From contig CAKQRW010000009.1 in assembly GCA_934271655.1 (NCBI GenBank), forward strand, positions 1-64,000: a stretch of 64,000 nt of DNA, read 5' to 3'. This document shows positions 34,108 to 42,642 of the stretch, piece by piece (positions within the stretch are counted from its first letter, which is position 1; each line of letters opens with the position of its first letter). Origin of the DNA: an uncultured Bacteroidaceae bacterium (lineage in GTDB: Bacteria > Bacteroidota > Bacteroidia > Bacteroidales > Bacteroidaceae). The position numbers and the translations under genes were made by a program. The notes under the pieces were generated by a model. That model was given only the letters and a program-made list of their open reading frames with translations. It made no database searches and was not told where the DNA came from.

Positions 34108-35604
34108 TTACCATACATACGTATTGAAAGAGTGCGGCAAGACGCTAACATTCAGGTATTTCTTATCCACCTGCACAGACACGGCCACTTCCTTATCCTC
34201 GAAATTGCCCACTGTGACGACGTGCTTGCCATCCTTGCCACGGAACACTACCACAGGGGTCTTGCTGAAGTCCCTGCCAGAGTAGGCCACCATCTCCGCG
34301 CCAGCTCCGATGAAATGGCTGAAATGCTTATAGGCATAATACTCTGCTGTGTAGCGCGGCTTGCGAGTCTTGCCGTCCACCTGCACCAAAGCGTTTTGTG
34401 TCCAGCCCCACGGAGAGATGCCGTTGTCCTTCAAGATGAAGTTCCAGTTGTAATACTCGTCACACCCATTGCCAAGATTGTCCGACAGCAGGAAGAACGT
34501 GTGCTCACCTGCCTTCCAGTCCATCTGGCCATTGCCGCACTCACTCTCGCTCACCATGAAGCGGTGTGAAGGATAACGTCTGCGCATCTCTGGCAGGTTG
34601 TTGCGGCATTCCCACTGCGTGCCTATACCCTTGATGTTGGCCTGCAGCGTCTTGTCGTCAAGAATCTTCTCCACATAGTCAAGCCGGTTGGTGTTGATAG
34701 TGCCAAACCACAGCTCCACTTCCGGATGGCGTTTGGCAAGCGTAGGCGCAAGATACTCATTGTTAAAGCGCAACGAGCCCTCGGCTGTCCATGGGCATCC
34801 AGGATAAGGCGTATATGAATAAGCCTCGTTCTGGTACATCACCTTCGTGATGGGCAGTCCCTCCTCGGCATACAGTTCTATGAAGCGGCAGAACATGTCG
34901 GCATAGCACTGCAGGTATCGAGGATCCTGTATGAAATAGTCCTGTGTGGCCAGTCGGCGCGGAAACACCCCGTCGCGGTTGCCCAAAAGCTTCATCTCGT
35001 CGGGATCGGCCTGCTTGCCGTCATCCATATAGAGCAGATAGCCCTGGCGCTGGTCCATCTTGTTGTACTGGCTCGGCGACACAGGATAGTCATGATTTAT
35101 CTTCATCCACACAGGCGGACTCCATGGACTCATGAAGAGCTTCAGCTCCGGCTGATACTTCTGCGCAGCCCGCGCCAGAGGAATGATGTTGCGCTTGTCA
35201 TGCTCCACGTTGAAATATCTCAGCGAGAAGTCGCCATCCACATCGTCACAGCTGTACCATTCCCTCGCATAGTCGTTGGCATTCATCGACACACGGCCGA
35301 GCGTGAACCTGAGGTCGCCATCGGGAGAGAAGATGTTGCTCATCAGCTCATCCTGCTCACGGCGCGAGAGCATGTTGAAAGCGTCCCAGTCCAGTTCGTT
35401 GAATGTGGTGCCGAAGCCCACGAAGGGCACACCCTTGCTCTTGGCGTCAGCCACCGCCACCACCTTGCCGCCTGGCCTGGCGGAAAGCGATGCCTTGCCC
35501 TGTTTCCACACTTCCGACTCTGTCGTCGTATAAGTTCTCACACTCTGCGCCCACGCTCCGCCGACAGCGAGAGCGGACATCACAGCTACAATAAACTTCT
35601 TCAT
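34108..35604 (-). CDS. GH30 family glycoside hydrolase
   Basis: The 498-residue exported protein (signal peptide to GGAWAQ, residue 20) has the GH30 plan: a (beta/alpha)8 barrel followed by a small beta-sandwich. Key segments are GFGTTFNELDWDAFNMLSR, LGRVSMNANDYAREWYS, the acid/base Glu260 in MYQNEAYSY and the nucleophile region SESE at 352-355. Members act as glucuronoxylanases, xylobiohydrolases or glucosidases; a xylan role is inferred from the adjoining GH115 gene. An upstream in-frame ATG at 35637 is rejected because MKKF at 35604 begins a proper signal peptide. Confidence 0.87.
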   Translation of the reverse strand: MKKFIVAVMSALAVGGAWAQSVRTYTTTESEVWKQGKASLSARPGGKVVAVADAKSKGVPFVGFGTTFNELDWDAFNMLSRREQDELMSNIFSPDGDLRFTLGRVSMNANDYAREWYSCDDVDGDFSLRYFNVEHDKRNIIPLARAAQKYQPELKLFMSPWSPPVWMKINHDYPVSPSQYNKMDQRQGYLLYMDDGKQADPDEMKLLGNRDGVFPRRLATQDYFIQDPRYLQCYADMFCRFIELYAEEGLPITKVMYQNEAYSYTPYPGCPWTAEGSLRFNNEYLAPTLAKRHPEVELWFGTINTNRLDYVEKILDDKTLQANIKGIGTQWECRNNLPEMRRRYPSHRFMVSESECGNGQMDWKAGEHTFFLLSDNLGNGCDEYYNWNFILKDNGISPWGWTQNALVQVDGKTRKPRYTAEYYAYKHFSHFIGAGAEMVAYSGRDFSKTPVVVFRGKDGKHVVTVGNFEDKEVAVSVQVDKKYLNVSVLPHSFNTYVW

Positions 35605-35637
35605 ATTTCGTAAAAAAAACATTTCACTATTATACAT

Positions 35638-36153
35638 TCATTCCTTATACCACTCAGCATACATGATGTAATGCTGGGCTATGCCCACATTTAGTTCCTT
35701 GGCCTGCTCAGGGTCAACCTTCTTGATGAACTTGGCCGGCACGCCGCCCCACAGTTCGCCGTCGCCCACCTGCGTGTTCTTCAGCACCAAAGCTCCTGCC
35801 GCCACTATAGCTCCCTCGCCTATCACCGCATTGTCGAGCACCGTGGCACCCATGCCAATGAGTGCGCCCGACTTCACCGTGCAGCCATGAAGCGTCACAT
35901 TGTGGCCTATGGTGACATCGTCACCTATCTCGATGGCCGCCTTCTTGTACAGGGTGTGGAGGCACGAGCCATCCTGGATGTTCACACGGTTGCCTATCTT
36001 GATGTAGTTGACATCGCCACGCACCACTGCATTAAACCACACTGTGCACTGGTCGCCCATCTGCACGTCACCTACTATTGTTGCGTTCTCACTGAAATAG
36101 CAGCCCTCACCCCAATGCGGAGTGAGACCGCACACTGTCTTTATCAATGCCAT
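35638..36153 (-). CDS. Gamma-class carbonic anhydrase-like hexapeptide-repeat protein
   Basis: The 171-residue cytoplasmic protein is built of left-handed beta-helix hexapeptide repeats (ATIVGDVQMGDQCTVWFNAV, IGDDVTIGHNVTLHGC, VLDNAVIGEGAIVAAGALVL) with the histidine pattern GHNVTLHGC of the YrdA/PaaY/CaiE group. These bind zinc and some hydrate carbon dioxide; the physiological role is generally uncertain. It stands 33 bases before the GH30 gene on the same strand, an odd partner for xylanases, and may simply share the transcript. Confidence 0.88.
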   Translation of the reverse strand: MALIKTVCGLTPHWGEGCYFSENATIVGDVQMGDQCTVWFNAVVRGDVNYIKIGNRVNIQDGSCLHTLYKKAAIEIGDDVTIGHNVTLHGCTVKSGALIGMGATVLDNAVIGEGAIVAAGALVLKNTQVGDGELWGGVPAKFIKKVDPEQAKELNVGIAQHYIMYAEWYKE

Positions 36154-36303
36154 TGTCTTGCTCTATATATTATATAATGTGTAAAGTGTCACCGTAAAGC
36201 GTGCAATGAGTCACCTCCGCATCATGCGCCTCCCTGCACTACCGTGCAGACTGACTCACGGAAATGTCCTCCTTCCACACGCCCACAGCCACATGTCCTC
36301 GTC

Positions 36304-36672
36304 TCATTTGAGAAACACGAAATAGACCGCAGCTATGAGGCAGGCAAATGCTGCCACATGGTTCCAATGCAGCTGCTCGCCCTGAAACATAAGCCCGGCT
36401 ATGACCGTAAAGACGGTAAGCGAGATGACCTCCTGTATGACCTTCAGCTGCATCAGCGTGAAAGGGCCGCCATTGCCCACAAATCCCATCTTGTTGGCCG
36501 GCACCTGAAGAGAATACTCAAAGAAAGCTATGGCCCAAGAGAAGGCTATCACGCCTATGAGAGGCCAGCCATTGCTGATGTTCATCTGCTGGAGCTTGAG
36601 ATGGCCATACCACGCAAGCGTCATAAATATATTGCTGCCCACAAGCAGCAGCACAGTGTATAGTCCGTTCAT
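36304..36672 (-). CDS. DUF486 (DMT-superfamily) small membrane protein
   Basis: This 122-residue protein has four predicted membrane helices (about 4-24, 38-55, 73-95, 102-121) and the DUF486 signatures LMTLAWYGHLK-type (here FMTLAWYGHLK), WAIAFFEYSLQVPANKMG and FTLMQLKVIQE. DUF486 belongs to the drug/metabolite transporter clan; the substrate is unknown. It has its own promoter and is not obviously linked to its neighbours. Confidence 0.9.
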   Translation of the reverse strand: MNGLYTVLLLVGSNIFMTLAWYGHLKLQQMNISNGWPLIGVIAFSWAIAFFEYSLQVPANKMGFVGNGGPFTLMQLKVIQEVISLTVFTVIAGLMFQGEQLHWNHVAAFACLIAAVYFVFLK

Positions 36673-36692
36673 AATACTATTGTTTTTATTTA

Positions 36693-36700
36693 CAAAGATA
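36693..36700 (-). promoter_or_regulatory. -7 box of the DUF486 gene
   Basis: TATCTTTG on the minus strand, leaving a leader of about 16 bases. Confidence 0.5.
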
Positions 36701-36743
36701 CGTTTTTTTTCTGTTTCCCATTACATTTTGTTCATAATATTTG

Positions 36744-36771
36744 TTTGTTCACTTATATTATCGTAATTTTG
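36744..36771 (+). promoter_or_regulatory. Promoter of the TrpB2 gene
   Basis: TAATTTTG at 36764-36771 fits the -7 box; TTTG at 36744-36747 (16-base spacing) or TTG at 36741-36743 (20-base spacing) could be the -33 element. The leader would be about 77 bases. Confidence 0.55.
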
Positions 36772-36852
36772 TAGGCACGTTGGGCTTGCTTATTGATGGC
36801 AAAGCCGCAACAGCACACACAAAGAAAACAACTATTCTAACATAACACAACA

Positions 36853-38220
36853 ATGAGCACAAAGCAAAAAAGATTCTTCCTCACAGAAGATGAAATACCT
36901 ACACAATGGTATAATATACAGGCCGACATGGTCAACAAGCCCATGCCGCCTCTCAACCCAGCCACCAAGCAGCCACTCAAGCCAGAAGACCTCTTCCCTA
37001 TCTTTGCGGAAGAACTGGCACGCCAGGAGCTTGACCAGACAAACGCATGGATAGACATTCCAGAGGAGGTGAGAGACATGTACAAGTACTACCGCTCCAC
37101 ACCACTCGTGCGCGCCTACGGACTGGAGGAGGCTCTCGGCACTCCTGCACATATATACTTCAAGAACGAGAGCGTGAGCCCAGTAGGCTCACACAAGCTC
37201 AACTCCGCCCTGGCACAGGCCTACTACTGCAAGAAGCAGGGAGTGACCAACGTCACTACAGAGACAGGAGCAGGACAATGGGGATGCGCCCTCAGCTACG
37301 CCGCCAAGGTCTTCGGGCTGGAAGCAGCAGTCTACCAGGTGAAGATATCATACAACCAGAAGCCATACCGCCGCAGCATCATGCAGACATACGGAGCGCA
37401 GGTCACAGCCTCGCCATCCATGTCCACACGCGCAGGAAAGGACATCCTGACCAAAGACCCCAACAACCAAGGCTCTCTCGGCACAGCCATCTCTGAGGCT
37501 ATCGAACTGGCGATGAACACTCCCAACTGCAAATACACCCTCGGCTCCGTGCTGAGCCATGTCACACTCCACCAGACCATCATCGGCCTTGAGGCAGAGA
37601 AGCAGATGGAGAAGGCTGGCGAATATCCCGATATCGTCATCGGATGCTTCGGTGGAGGATCCAACTTCGGAGGTATCTCTTTCCCATTCATGAGGCACAA
37701 CATCCTTGAGGGCAAGAAGACACGCTTCATAGCTGCCGAGCCAGCCAGCTGCCCTAAGCTGACACACGGCGTGTTCCAGTATGACTTCGGCGACGTGGCG
37801 GGCTACACTCCATTGCTCCCTATGTACACACTCGGCCACAACTTCATGCCTGCCAACATCCACGCGGGCGGACTCCGCTACCATGGCGCAGGTGTCATCG
37901 TGAGCCAGTTGCTGAAGGACGGACTGATGGAAGCCACTGACATCAAACAGCTCGACACCTTCAAGGCCGGCATGCTCTTCTCACAGGCTGAGGGAATCAT
38001 ACCTGCTCCTGAGAGCTGCCACGCCATCGCTGCGGCCATCAACGAGGCCAACAAGTGCAAGGAGACTGGCGAGGAGAAGACCATACTCTTCAACCTCTCA
38101 GGCCACGGACTCATTGACATGACTGCCTATGAGCAGTATCTCTCCGGTTCTCTCCAGAACTACGAGTTCACAGACGAGGACGTGAAGAAGAATCTTGAGC
38201 AGATAGAGAAATACGTGTGA
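36853..38220 (+). CDS. TrpB2-type tryptophan synthase beta subunit
   Basis: This PLP enzyme condenses indole with serine (or O-phosphoserine) to tryptophan. The 455-residue length and N-terminal extension (ITPTQWYN-like IPTQWYNIQADM) mark the TrpB2 class rather than the about 400-residue TrpB1. The PLP lysine is K115 in GSHKLNSA, and the glycine-rich phosphate loop is CFGGGSNFGG. No trpA or other trp gene is adjacent, which is typical of TrpB2. It is a monocistronic gene with its own promoter and a strong terminator. Confidence 0.93.
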   Translation: MSTKQKRFFLTEDEIPTQWYNIQADMVNKPMPPLNPATKQPLKPEDLFPIFAEELARQELDQTNAWIDIPEEVRDMYKYYRSTPLVRAYGLEEALGTPAHIYFKNESVSPVGSHKLNSALAQAYYCKKQGVTNVTTETGAGQWGCALSYAAKVFGLEAAVYQVKISYNQKPYRRSIMQTYGAQVTASPSMSTRAGKDILTKDPNNQGSLGTAISEAIELAMNTPNCKYTLGSVLSHVTLHQTIIGLEAEKQMEKAGEYPDIVIGCFGGGSNFGGISFPFMRHNILEGKKTRFIAAEPASCPKLTHGVFQYDFGDVAGYTPLLPMYTLGHNFMPANIHAGGLRYHGAGVIVSQLLKDGLMEATDIKQLDTFKAGMLFSQAEGIIPAPESCHAIAAAINEANKCKETGEEKTILFNLSGHGLIDMTAYEQYLSGSLQNYEFTDEDVKKNLEQIEKYV

Positions 38221-38246
38221 TGCCAGCTGCCAACAGGCTCACACAG

Positions 38247-38297
38247 AAAGAAGGCGTGCGACGCCTGCATTCATTGCAGGCGTCGCGCGCCTTCTTT
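38247..38297 (+). terminator. Strong terminator after the TrpB2 gene
   Basis: A stem of about 20 bp with one mismatch (arms about 38247-38269 and 38275-38297) has a short loop and ends in a T run. Confidence 0.9.
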
Positions 38298-38367
38298 TTC
38301 CCTTTAGTGCCTCCATAGCCCGCATCCTTCATGATCCGGACACTGGACAAGCCCACCAATCATTTCA

Positions 38368-38555
38368 TAAGTAGGTGCTCACAATTATTTTTATATTTGC
38401 CATGCTCTATCTTGAGGCCGGTTTCTTCTTCTGTTTGAAGGAGCCATGCGGGCATAGTGACTGATAAACAGAAGGAAAAGATGACCGAGAGAGAGTGTGG
38501 CAAATATTGTAGCGGCTCACTTTGATACTATAAAATAATTTTGAACACCTACTTA
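38368..38555. mobile_element. MITE-like 188-bp imperfect palindrome
   Basis: The ends TAAGTAGGTG (38368-38377) and its complement (ending 38555) begin terminal inverted repeats that match over about 27 bases with a few changes. Inverted similarity resumes inside (atatttgcca against tggcaaatat, then ttcttctgttt against aaacagaagg), so nearly the whole element folds on itself; the right arm has about 24 extra bases. There is no gene inside. This suits a non-autonomous element derived from an insertion sequence. No clear target duplication is seen. Confidence 0.65.
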
Positions 38556-38620
38556 CTATCCCTTGTCTTCCACGTGGACAAGCTCATGGCGCATTGCCGC
38601 CGCACGTCACCACGCCACAG

Positions 38621-38989
38621 CTATTTCTGGCTGTCCTCCCATTCCTGCCACTGCTTCATGGCCTCCTTCCAGTCGGTCTGCTCACCAGCCTCCACAGCTT
38701 CCTTCAGCCTCACCTCCTCGTCGCGTGCCTTGTCTCTTTCACGCTTGGCCTTCATGTCAGCGATGGTAGCGTCATCGAGGATGCGTATAGCTCCACGCTC
38801 TATGGCAGCCAGCAGCTCTGGCTCGCCAAAGGCCTTGCCCGGCTCATTGAAGTCGGATATGTTAAACTCATAGTCCATGCGCAACTGATGGCGTATCATC
38901 TTCTGCCTGGCACGGTTGTTGCAATTCTTAGCGCGCAGCAGCTTGCCTATCTCTTTTATCTCTTTCGCTGAATACTTGTTTCGTCCCAT
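38621..38989 (-). CDS. Small charged helical protein, unknown function
   Basis: The 122-residue product starts MGRNKYSAKEIKEIGKLLRAK at 38989, 22 bases after a good promoter; an in-frame ATG at 39046 lies upstream of the promoter and is rejected. It is soluble, highly charged and predicted mostly helical, with a central segment FNISDFNEPGKAFGEPELL and a C-terminal coiled coil (MKAKRERDKARDEEVRLKEA) ending in a tryptophan-rich tail. I do not recognise the family. The early segment resembles a small DNA-binding helix-turn-helix, but that is a guess. Confidence 0.7.
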   Translation of the reverse strand: MGRNKYSAKEIKEIGKLLRAKNCNNRARQKMIRHQLRMDYEFNISDFNEPGKAFGEPELLAAIERGAIRILDDATIADMKAKRERDKARDEEVRLKEAVEAGEQTDWKEAMKQWQEWEDSQK

Positions 38990-39015
38990 TATTGCTTGAT
39001 TTGCGTTTTGGGCAG

Positions 39016-39023
39016 CAAAGTTA
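39016..39023 (-). promoter_or_regulatory. -7 box of the small helical-protein gene
   Basis: TAACTTTG on the minus strand fixes the start of the gene at 38989 rather than 39046. Confidence 0.6.
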
Positions 39024-39084
39024 CGAAGAAGTACTGTGTTATGCAAACACTATCACATTTTTTGGATGAATGAACTGCAAACAT

Positions 39085-39378
39085 GTCACTTAGACCACGT
39101 AAGTCAGTCACTTAGACCACGTAAGTCAGTCACTTAGACTGCATAACCCAGTCACTTAGACTGCGCAATCCTATGACTTAGGCTGCGCAATCCTATGACT
39201 CAGGCTGCGCAATCCTATGACTTAGGCTGCACAATCCTATGACTTAGGCTGCGCAATCCTATGACTTAGGCTGCGCAATCCTATGACTTAGGCTGCACAA
39301 TCCTATGACTTAGGCTGCACAATCCTATGACTTAGGCTGCGCAATCCTATGACTTAGGCTGCACAATCCTATGACTTT
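39085..39378. repeat. Fourteen-unit 22-bp tandem array
   Basis: The word actta (or act) recurs at 39088, 39110, 39132, 39154, 39176, 39198, 39220, 39242, 39264, 39286, 39308, 39330, 39352 and 39374, an exact 22-bp step throughout. The first four units differ (agaccacgtaagtcagt); the later ten are nearly identical (core atcctatgacttaggctg with gc/ac variants). The remaining 39379-39620 up to the end of the next gene shows no feature. Confidence 0.97.
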
Positions 39379-39620
39379 TGAATCAGCGGTCAATCTCTGT
39401 CAGTGCCGTTACATGGCGACAATATACATAGAGTCCCATCCGAGGCCGGGCTGCAAGTCCAGGAACAAGAAAGGAGGACAAGCCAAGACATCCTTGGCCT
39501 ATCCCCCCAATCCATTCACATCAGTGTGGACTTCCATAAGCCCACAGCATGAATACCACATTCATGAGTGCCCTTTCACAAGCACCCATACTGCTTGCGT
39601 GCCATATCAGCAGCCGATCA

Positions 39621-41240
39621 TCACTTCATCACCTTGATGACCTTGCCACCCTTCTTCACGATGCTGACACCGCCAAAGACAGCAGGCTGGCGCACACCGC
39701 CCACTGAATAGACAGCCTCCTCAGCCTCGCCAGCCTCAACGCCATCTACAGCAGTCTGGGTAGCATAATACTTGTCAAGCTCTGCCTTGGCAGCAGCCTC
39801 ATCAGCAGCGAAGACAGCTGTGACGACAGTGGCCTGCGACAGCTTAAGCACAAATACAGGTGTCTGAGCACCAGCCTCCTGCACGCCAGTGAGCTGTGCC
39901 TGATAGCTAACCGCCATCTGTCCCCTCATGACCTTAACCGTAGTAGGCTCAGACTCAAAGACCTTTCTGCCGTCAGCATCTGTAGTGACCGACACATACT
40001 GGAATGTCATCTCGCCTGTAGGCAGGTTCATTGGCATGATGTTGAAGCCAGACCATGTGACATTGACATATTCAGAACTCTGGCTGCAAGGAGTGACCTT
40101 GACGGTCTGCGCCTCGTTTGTAGTCATGATAGGAGATGCTGGAGCTGCAGCAGGAGCCACGCCAGTCACCACGGCACCCTCATAAGTGTTGCCCTGGTTC
40201 TCAAGATACTTGGCATAGTCGGCATCGCTCACAAAGTGGAGTGTAGCATTGATTTTCACGGCCTTGCCGTTAGCCACAATCATGAAGCCGGCCTTGTAGT
40301 CCGCACCTTCGTCACAGCGGTAGCTGCGTGTGTACTGAGTGACTGTGCCATCCTCGTTAGTCCAGTCCCACACTACCCTGTGGTAGGATGTCTTAGGAGC
40401 TTCCGTCATAGAGCGTGTCAGCACGCCTCCGCCAGTCTCTCCCGACTCGTCAGGATTGTACTCTCTCCATGAGTCAAAGAAATAGTATGTCACAGAATCG
40501 GCAGCCTCGTTGAGCTTGACGCAATAGACAGCAGGATAGGCATTGTGCCCAAACACGCTGTTGTAGCCTCCCATGTAGTTGGTCAGCTCGCCATCAGCGT
40601 CACGCCATCCGTCGAAAGATGACGACCAGTAGGGATTGTAAGAGCCGTTGACATTGAGTCCGTAGATTGCAGCCTCAGAGATGCTGCCTATGCCGAGAGC
40701 CTCCGCTATGCTCTTGCTGTCTATGAGCGACACCGTCTTGGTGTACTCCTGGTTGGTGACTGCAAGCGCCATGGTACCCTCCACGTCTATGGTTTTCACA
40801 AGCTCAGGTCCTGCCACAGAAAACGACACTGTGTAGGAATCGTTGTTGACACTGAGCGTGTCAGTCTGGCGTGTGGCAAGATTGGCCTGGGCAAGCAGCG
40901 CGCCTTTGGTCTTGATGGTGTACTTGTGTCCCTCAACAAACCAATAGTCAAGGGTGACAGCGCATCCGCCCTGCGCCGACGATGAGTAGGACTCACCCAC
41001 GGTGCTGTCGTCCACATAGACATCATAGTCTACCTTGACGATGTTAAGGAAGGTGAAATTGAACTGCCCGTCATTGGGATAGACCAGCGTCACCCCTTCC
41101 CTATTGAGGTCGTCGATGCTTGAGAAGGCCTTGCCGTCAGAGATGTTCCACTGCGCGGTGCCCCACTCGAATGCGCCCTGCGCCAGGGCGCTGGTTGCGG
41201 CTACAAGAGCCACAAGCAAAGAAAGTAAAATTTTCTTCAT
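39621..41240 (-). CDS. Secreted protein, possibly DUF4859-like, with sorting-like tail
   Basis: The 539-residue exported protein (MKKILLSLLVALVAATSALAQ) is beta-rich. The segment SLIDSKSIAEALGIGSISEA followed by YGLNVNGSYNP and WRDADGELTNYMG recalls DUF4859 modules of Bacteroidota surface proteins; I hold this loosely. The last about 30 residues (AVYSVGGVRQPAVFGG to KVIKVMK) resemble the C-terminal tail of the CE1-like esterase in this window. An in-frame ATG at 41351 is rejected in favour of the signal peptide start. It is the last gene of the SusC/SusD operon. Its ligand is unknown. Confidence 0.65.
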   Translation of the reverse strand: MKKILLSLLVALVAATSALAQGAFEWGTAQWNISDGKAFSSIDDLNREGVTLVYPNDGQFNFTFLNIVKVDYDVYVDDSTVGESYSSSAQGGCAVTLDYWFVEGHKYTIKTKGALLAQANLATRQTDTLSVNNDSYTVSFSVAGPELVKTIDVEGTMALAVTNQEYTKTVSLIDSKSIAEALGIGSISEAAIYGLNVNGSYNPYWSSSFDGWRDADGELTNYMGGYNSVFGHNAYPAVYCVKLNEAADSVTYYFFDSWREYNPDESGETGGGVLTRSMTEAPKTSYHRVVWDWTNEDGTVTQYTRSYRCDEGADYKAGFMIVANGKAVKINATLHFVSDADYAKYLENQGNTYEGAVVTGVAPAAAPASPIMTTNEAQTVKVTPCSQSSEYVNVTWSGFNIMPMNLPTGEMTFQYVSVTTDADGRKVFESEPTTVKVMRGQMAVSYQAQLTGVQEAGAQTPVFVLKLSQATVVTAVFAADEAAAKAELDKYYATQTAVDGVEAGEAEEAVYSVGGVRQPAVFGGVSIVKKGGKVIKVMK

Positions 41241-41352
41241 GCTAATCTCGTGTTTACTTTTGTTACTATATGTTTTGACAATCACATCTGTCTTGCCTGG
41301 CAGGCAGGCTGTGGCCCACTTGTCCAGAGCCACAGCCTGCCCGCCAGCCATA

Positions 41353-42507
41353 TCACTTGCCTGGCATCTCGCCGTCGATGGCCTTGATGATGACAGAGAG
41401 CAAGTCGTCGGTCGGGCGTGAGAGAATCATGTTGCCAATCTTCGTCATGGCCTGGCGCTTGCCCGACTTTATCTCCTTGATGCGGTTGGCAAGTATGGAC
41501 TTCATCTGCTTCTTCTGCTTGTCTGTGGCATTAGCGCCAGAGAAAGGCTTGGCCCACTTAGCCAGCTGCATGTCGTCGGCATCGAGCGACGGGTTGGCAA
41601 GATACTCCTTGACATATTTGAGATAGTCGTCAAGATTGCCCTGCTTTTCCGCCAGAGTGATGAGCGAGGACAGTGTGTAGTGGTCAGCATTGGCCACCTT
41701 CATGTCGGCGAGCAGAGCCTTGAAGTCGTCAAAGCGCTTTTGGTCGATGGTGTAAGAGCCATCTTTCTCCACCACCATGCCGCGGTTGTAGTTCTGCAGC
41801 ACATTGGCTATCTTCATGTCCACCACGCCCTGCCCCACTTGGGCGGCCAGCTGCGACGGGTCTTTCACCGTGCTGACAAAGGCCTTGGCAAACGGATTGT
41901 TGATGTTGCGCATGAAGACAGTGCGGAGCGTGCTGTCGGCGGCGAAAGAGGTCTCCTTGCCGTCGAGCAATGCCTCTGCCACCTGGTCGGCATCGTCAGC
42001 CTTGTAGGCCGCTGTGAGAGTAGCCAGATAGTTCATGAGGAACTTAGGGTCGCGGTCGCCAGCCTTCCACCTGTCGGCAAGAGCCGAGGCGCTGTTGTCT
42101 GTGCTGGCCTCCTTCACCTTGGCTATAAACTCGTCGGCCTTGCACGCTCCAAGGAAGCGGCCTATCTCCTGGCCATAAGAGTTGAAGAAGACGAATGTAG
42201 GATAGGCCTGCACCTGCAGTTTCTTGGCGAGCGCGGCTCCATACTCTGTCTCCATGTCCATCTTGACGCAGACGAAGCGGGGGTTCATGTACTCGCCCAC
42301 CTGCTCTGTGGGGAAGATGGTCTTCGACATCATCTTGCACGGACCGCACCACTGGGTGAAACAGTCGAGGAAGATGAGCTTGTTCTCTGCCTTGGCACGC
42401 TCGGAAGCCTGTTCCAGAGTAGTGCCTTCAGGCATGAAATCCATGCCTTGCGCCATCGCTGCTATAGTGATGAAAGCTGCAAGGACTGTCATTGCTAATT
42501 TCTTCAT
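41353..42507 (-). CDS. Exported thioredoxin-fold protein with C-terminal helical domain
   Basis: The 384-residue product has a signal peptide (to about residue 19) and a thioredoxin domain with the WCGPC active site at C54/C57 and the cis-Pro segment VQAYPTFVFF. From about residue 145 a helical domain follows that I do not recognise. It belongs to the DUF255/TlpA-like reductases used in the Bacteroidota periplasm to keep cysteines reduced. Its place in the SusC/SusD operon suggests it acts on a partner in that system or on an incoming peptide or metal ligand. The start at 42507 is set by the signal peptide. Confidence 0.82.
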   Translation of the reverse strand: MKKLAMTVLAAFITIAAMAQGMDFMPEGTTLEQASERAKAENKLIFLDCFTQWCGPCKMMSKTIFPTEQVGEYMNPRFVCVKMDMETEYGAALAKKLQVQAYPTFVFFNSYGQEIGRFLGACKADEFIAKVKEASTDNSASALADRWKAGDRDPKFLMNYLATLTAAYKADDADQVAEALLDGKETSFAADSTLRTVFMRNINNPFAKAFVSTVKDPSQLAAQVGQGVVDMKIANVLQNYNRGMVVEKDGSYTIDQKRFDDFKALLADMKVANADHYTLSSLITLAEKQGNLDDYLKYVKEYLANPSLDADDMQLAKWAKPFSGANATDKQKKQMKSILANRIKEIKSGKRQAMTKIGNMILSRPTDDLLSVIIKAIDGEMPGK

Positions 42508-42642
42508 TGGTTTGTTGCTTTTGTATAATCTTTCTTGTAAGTTGATTTTCAGCATTGTTTTATTGTCCCGAGTCAGGCCGCTCTGATAATTTTATAGCGG
42601 CAAAGCAGGCTGCCCTCATATAGCCGAGTTCTCTTGTCTCCG

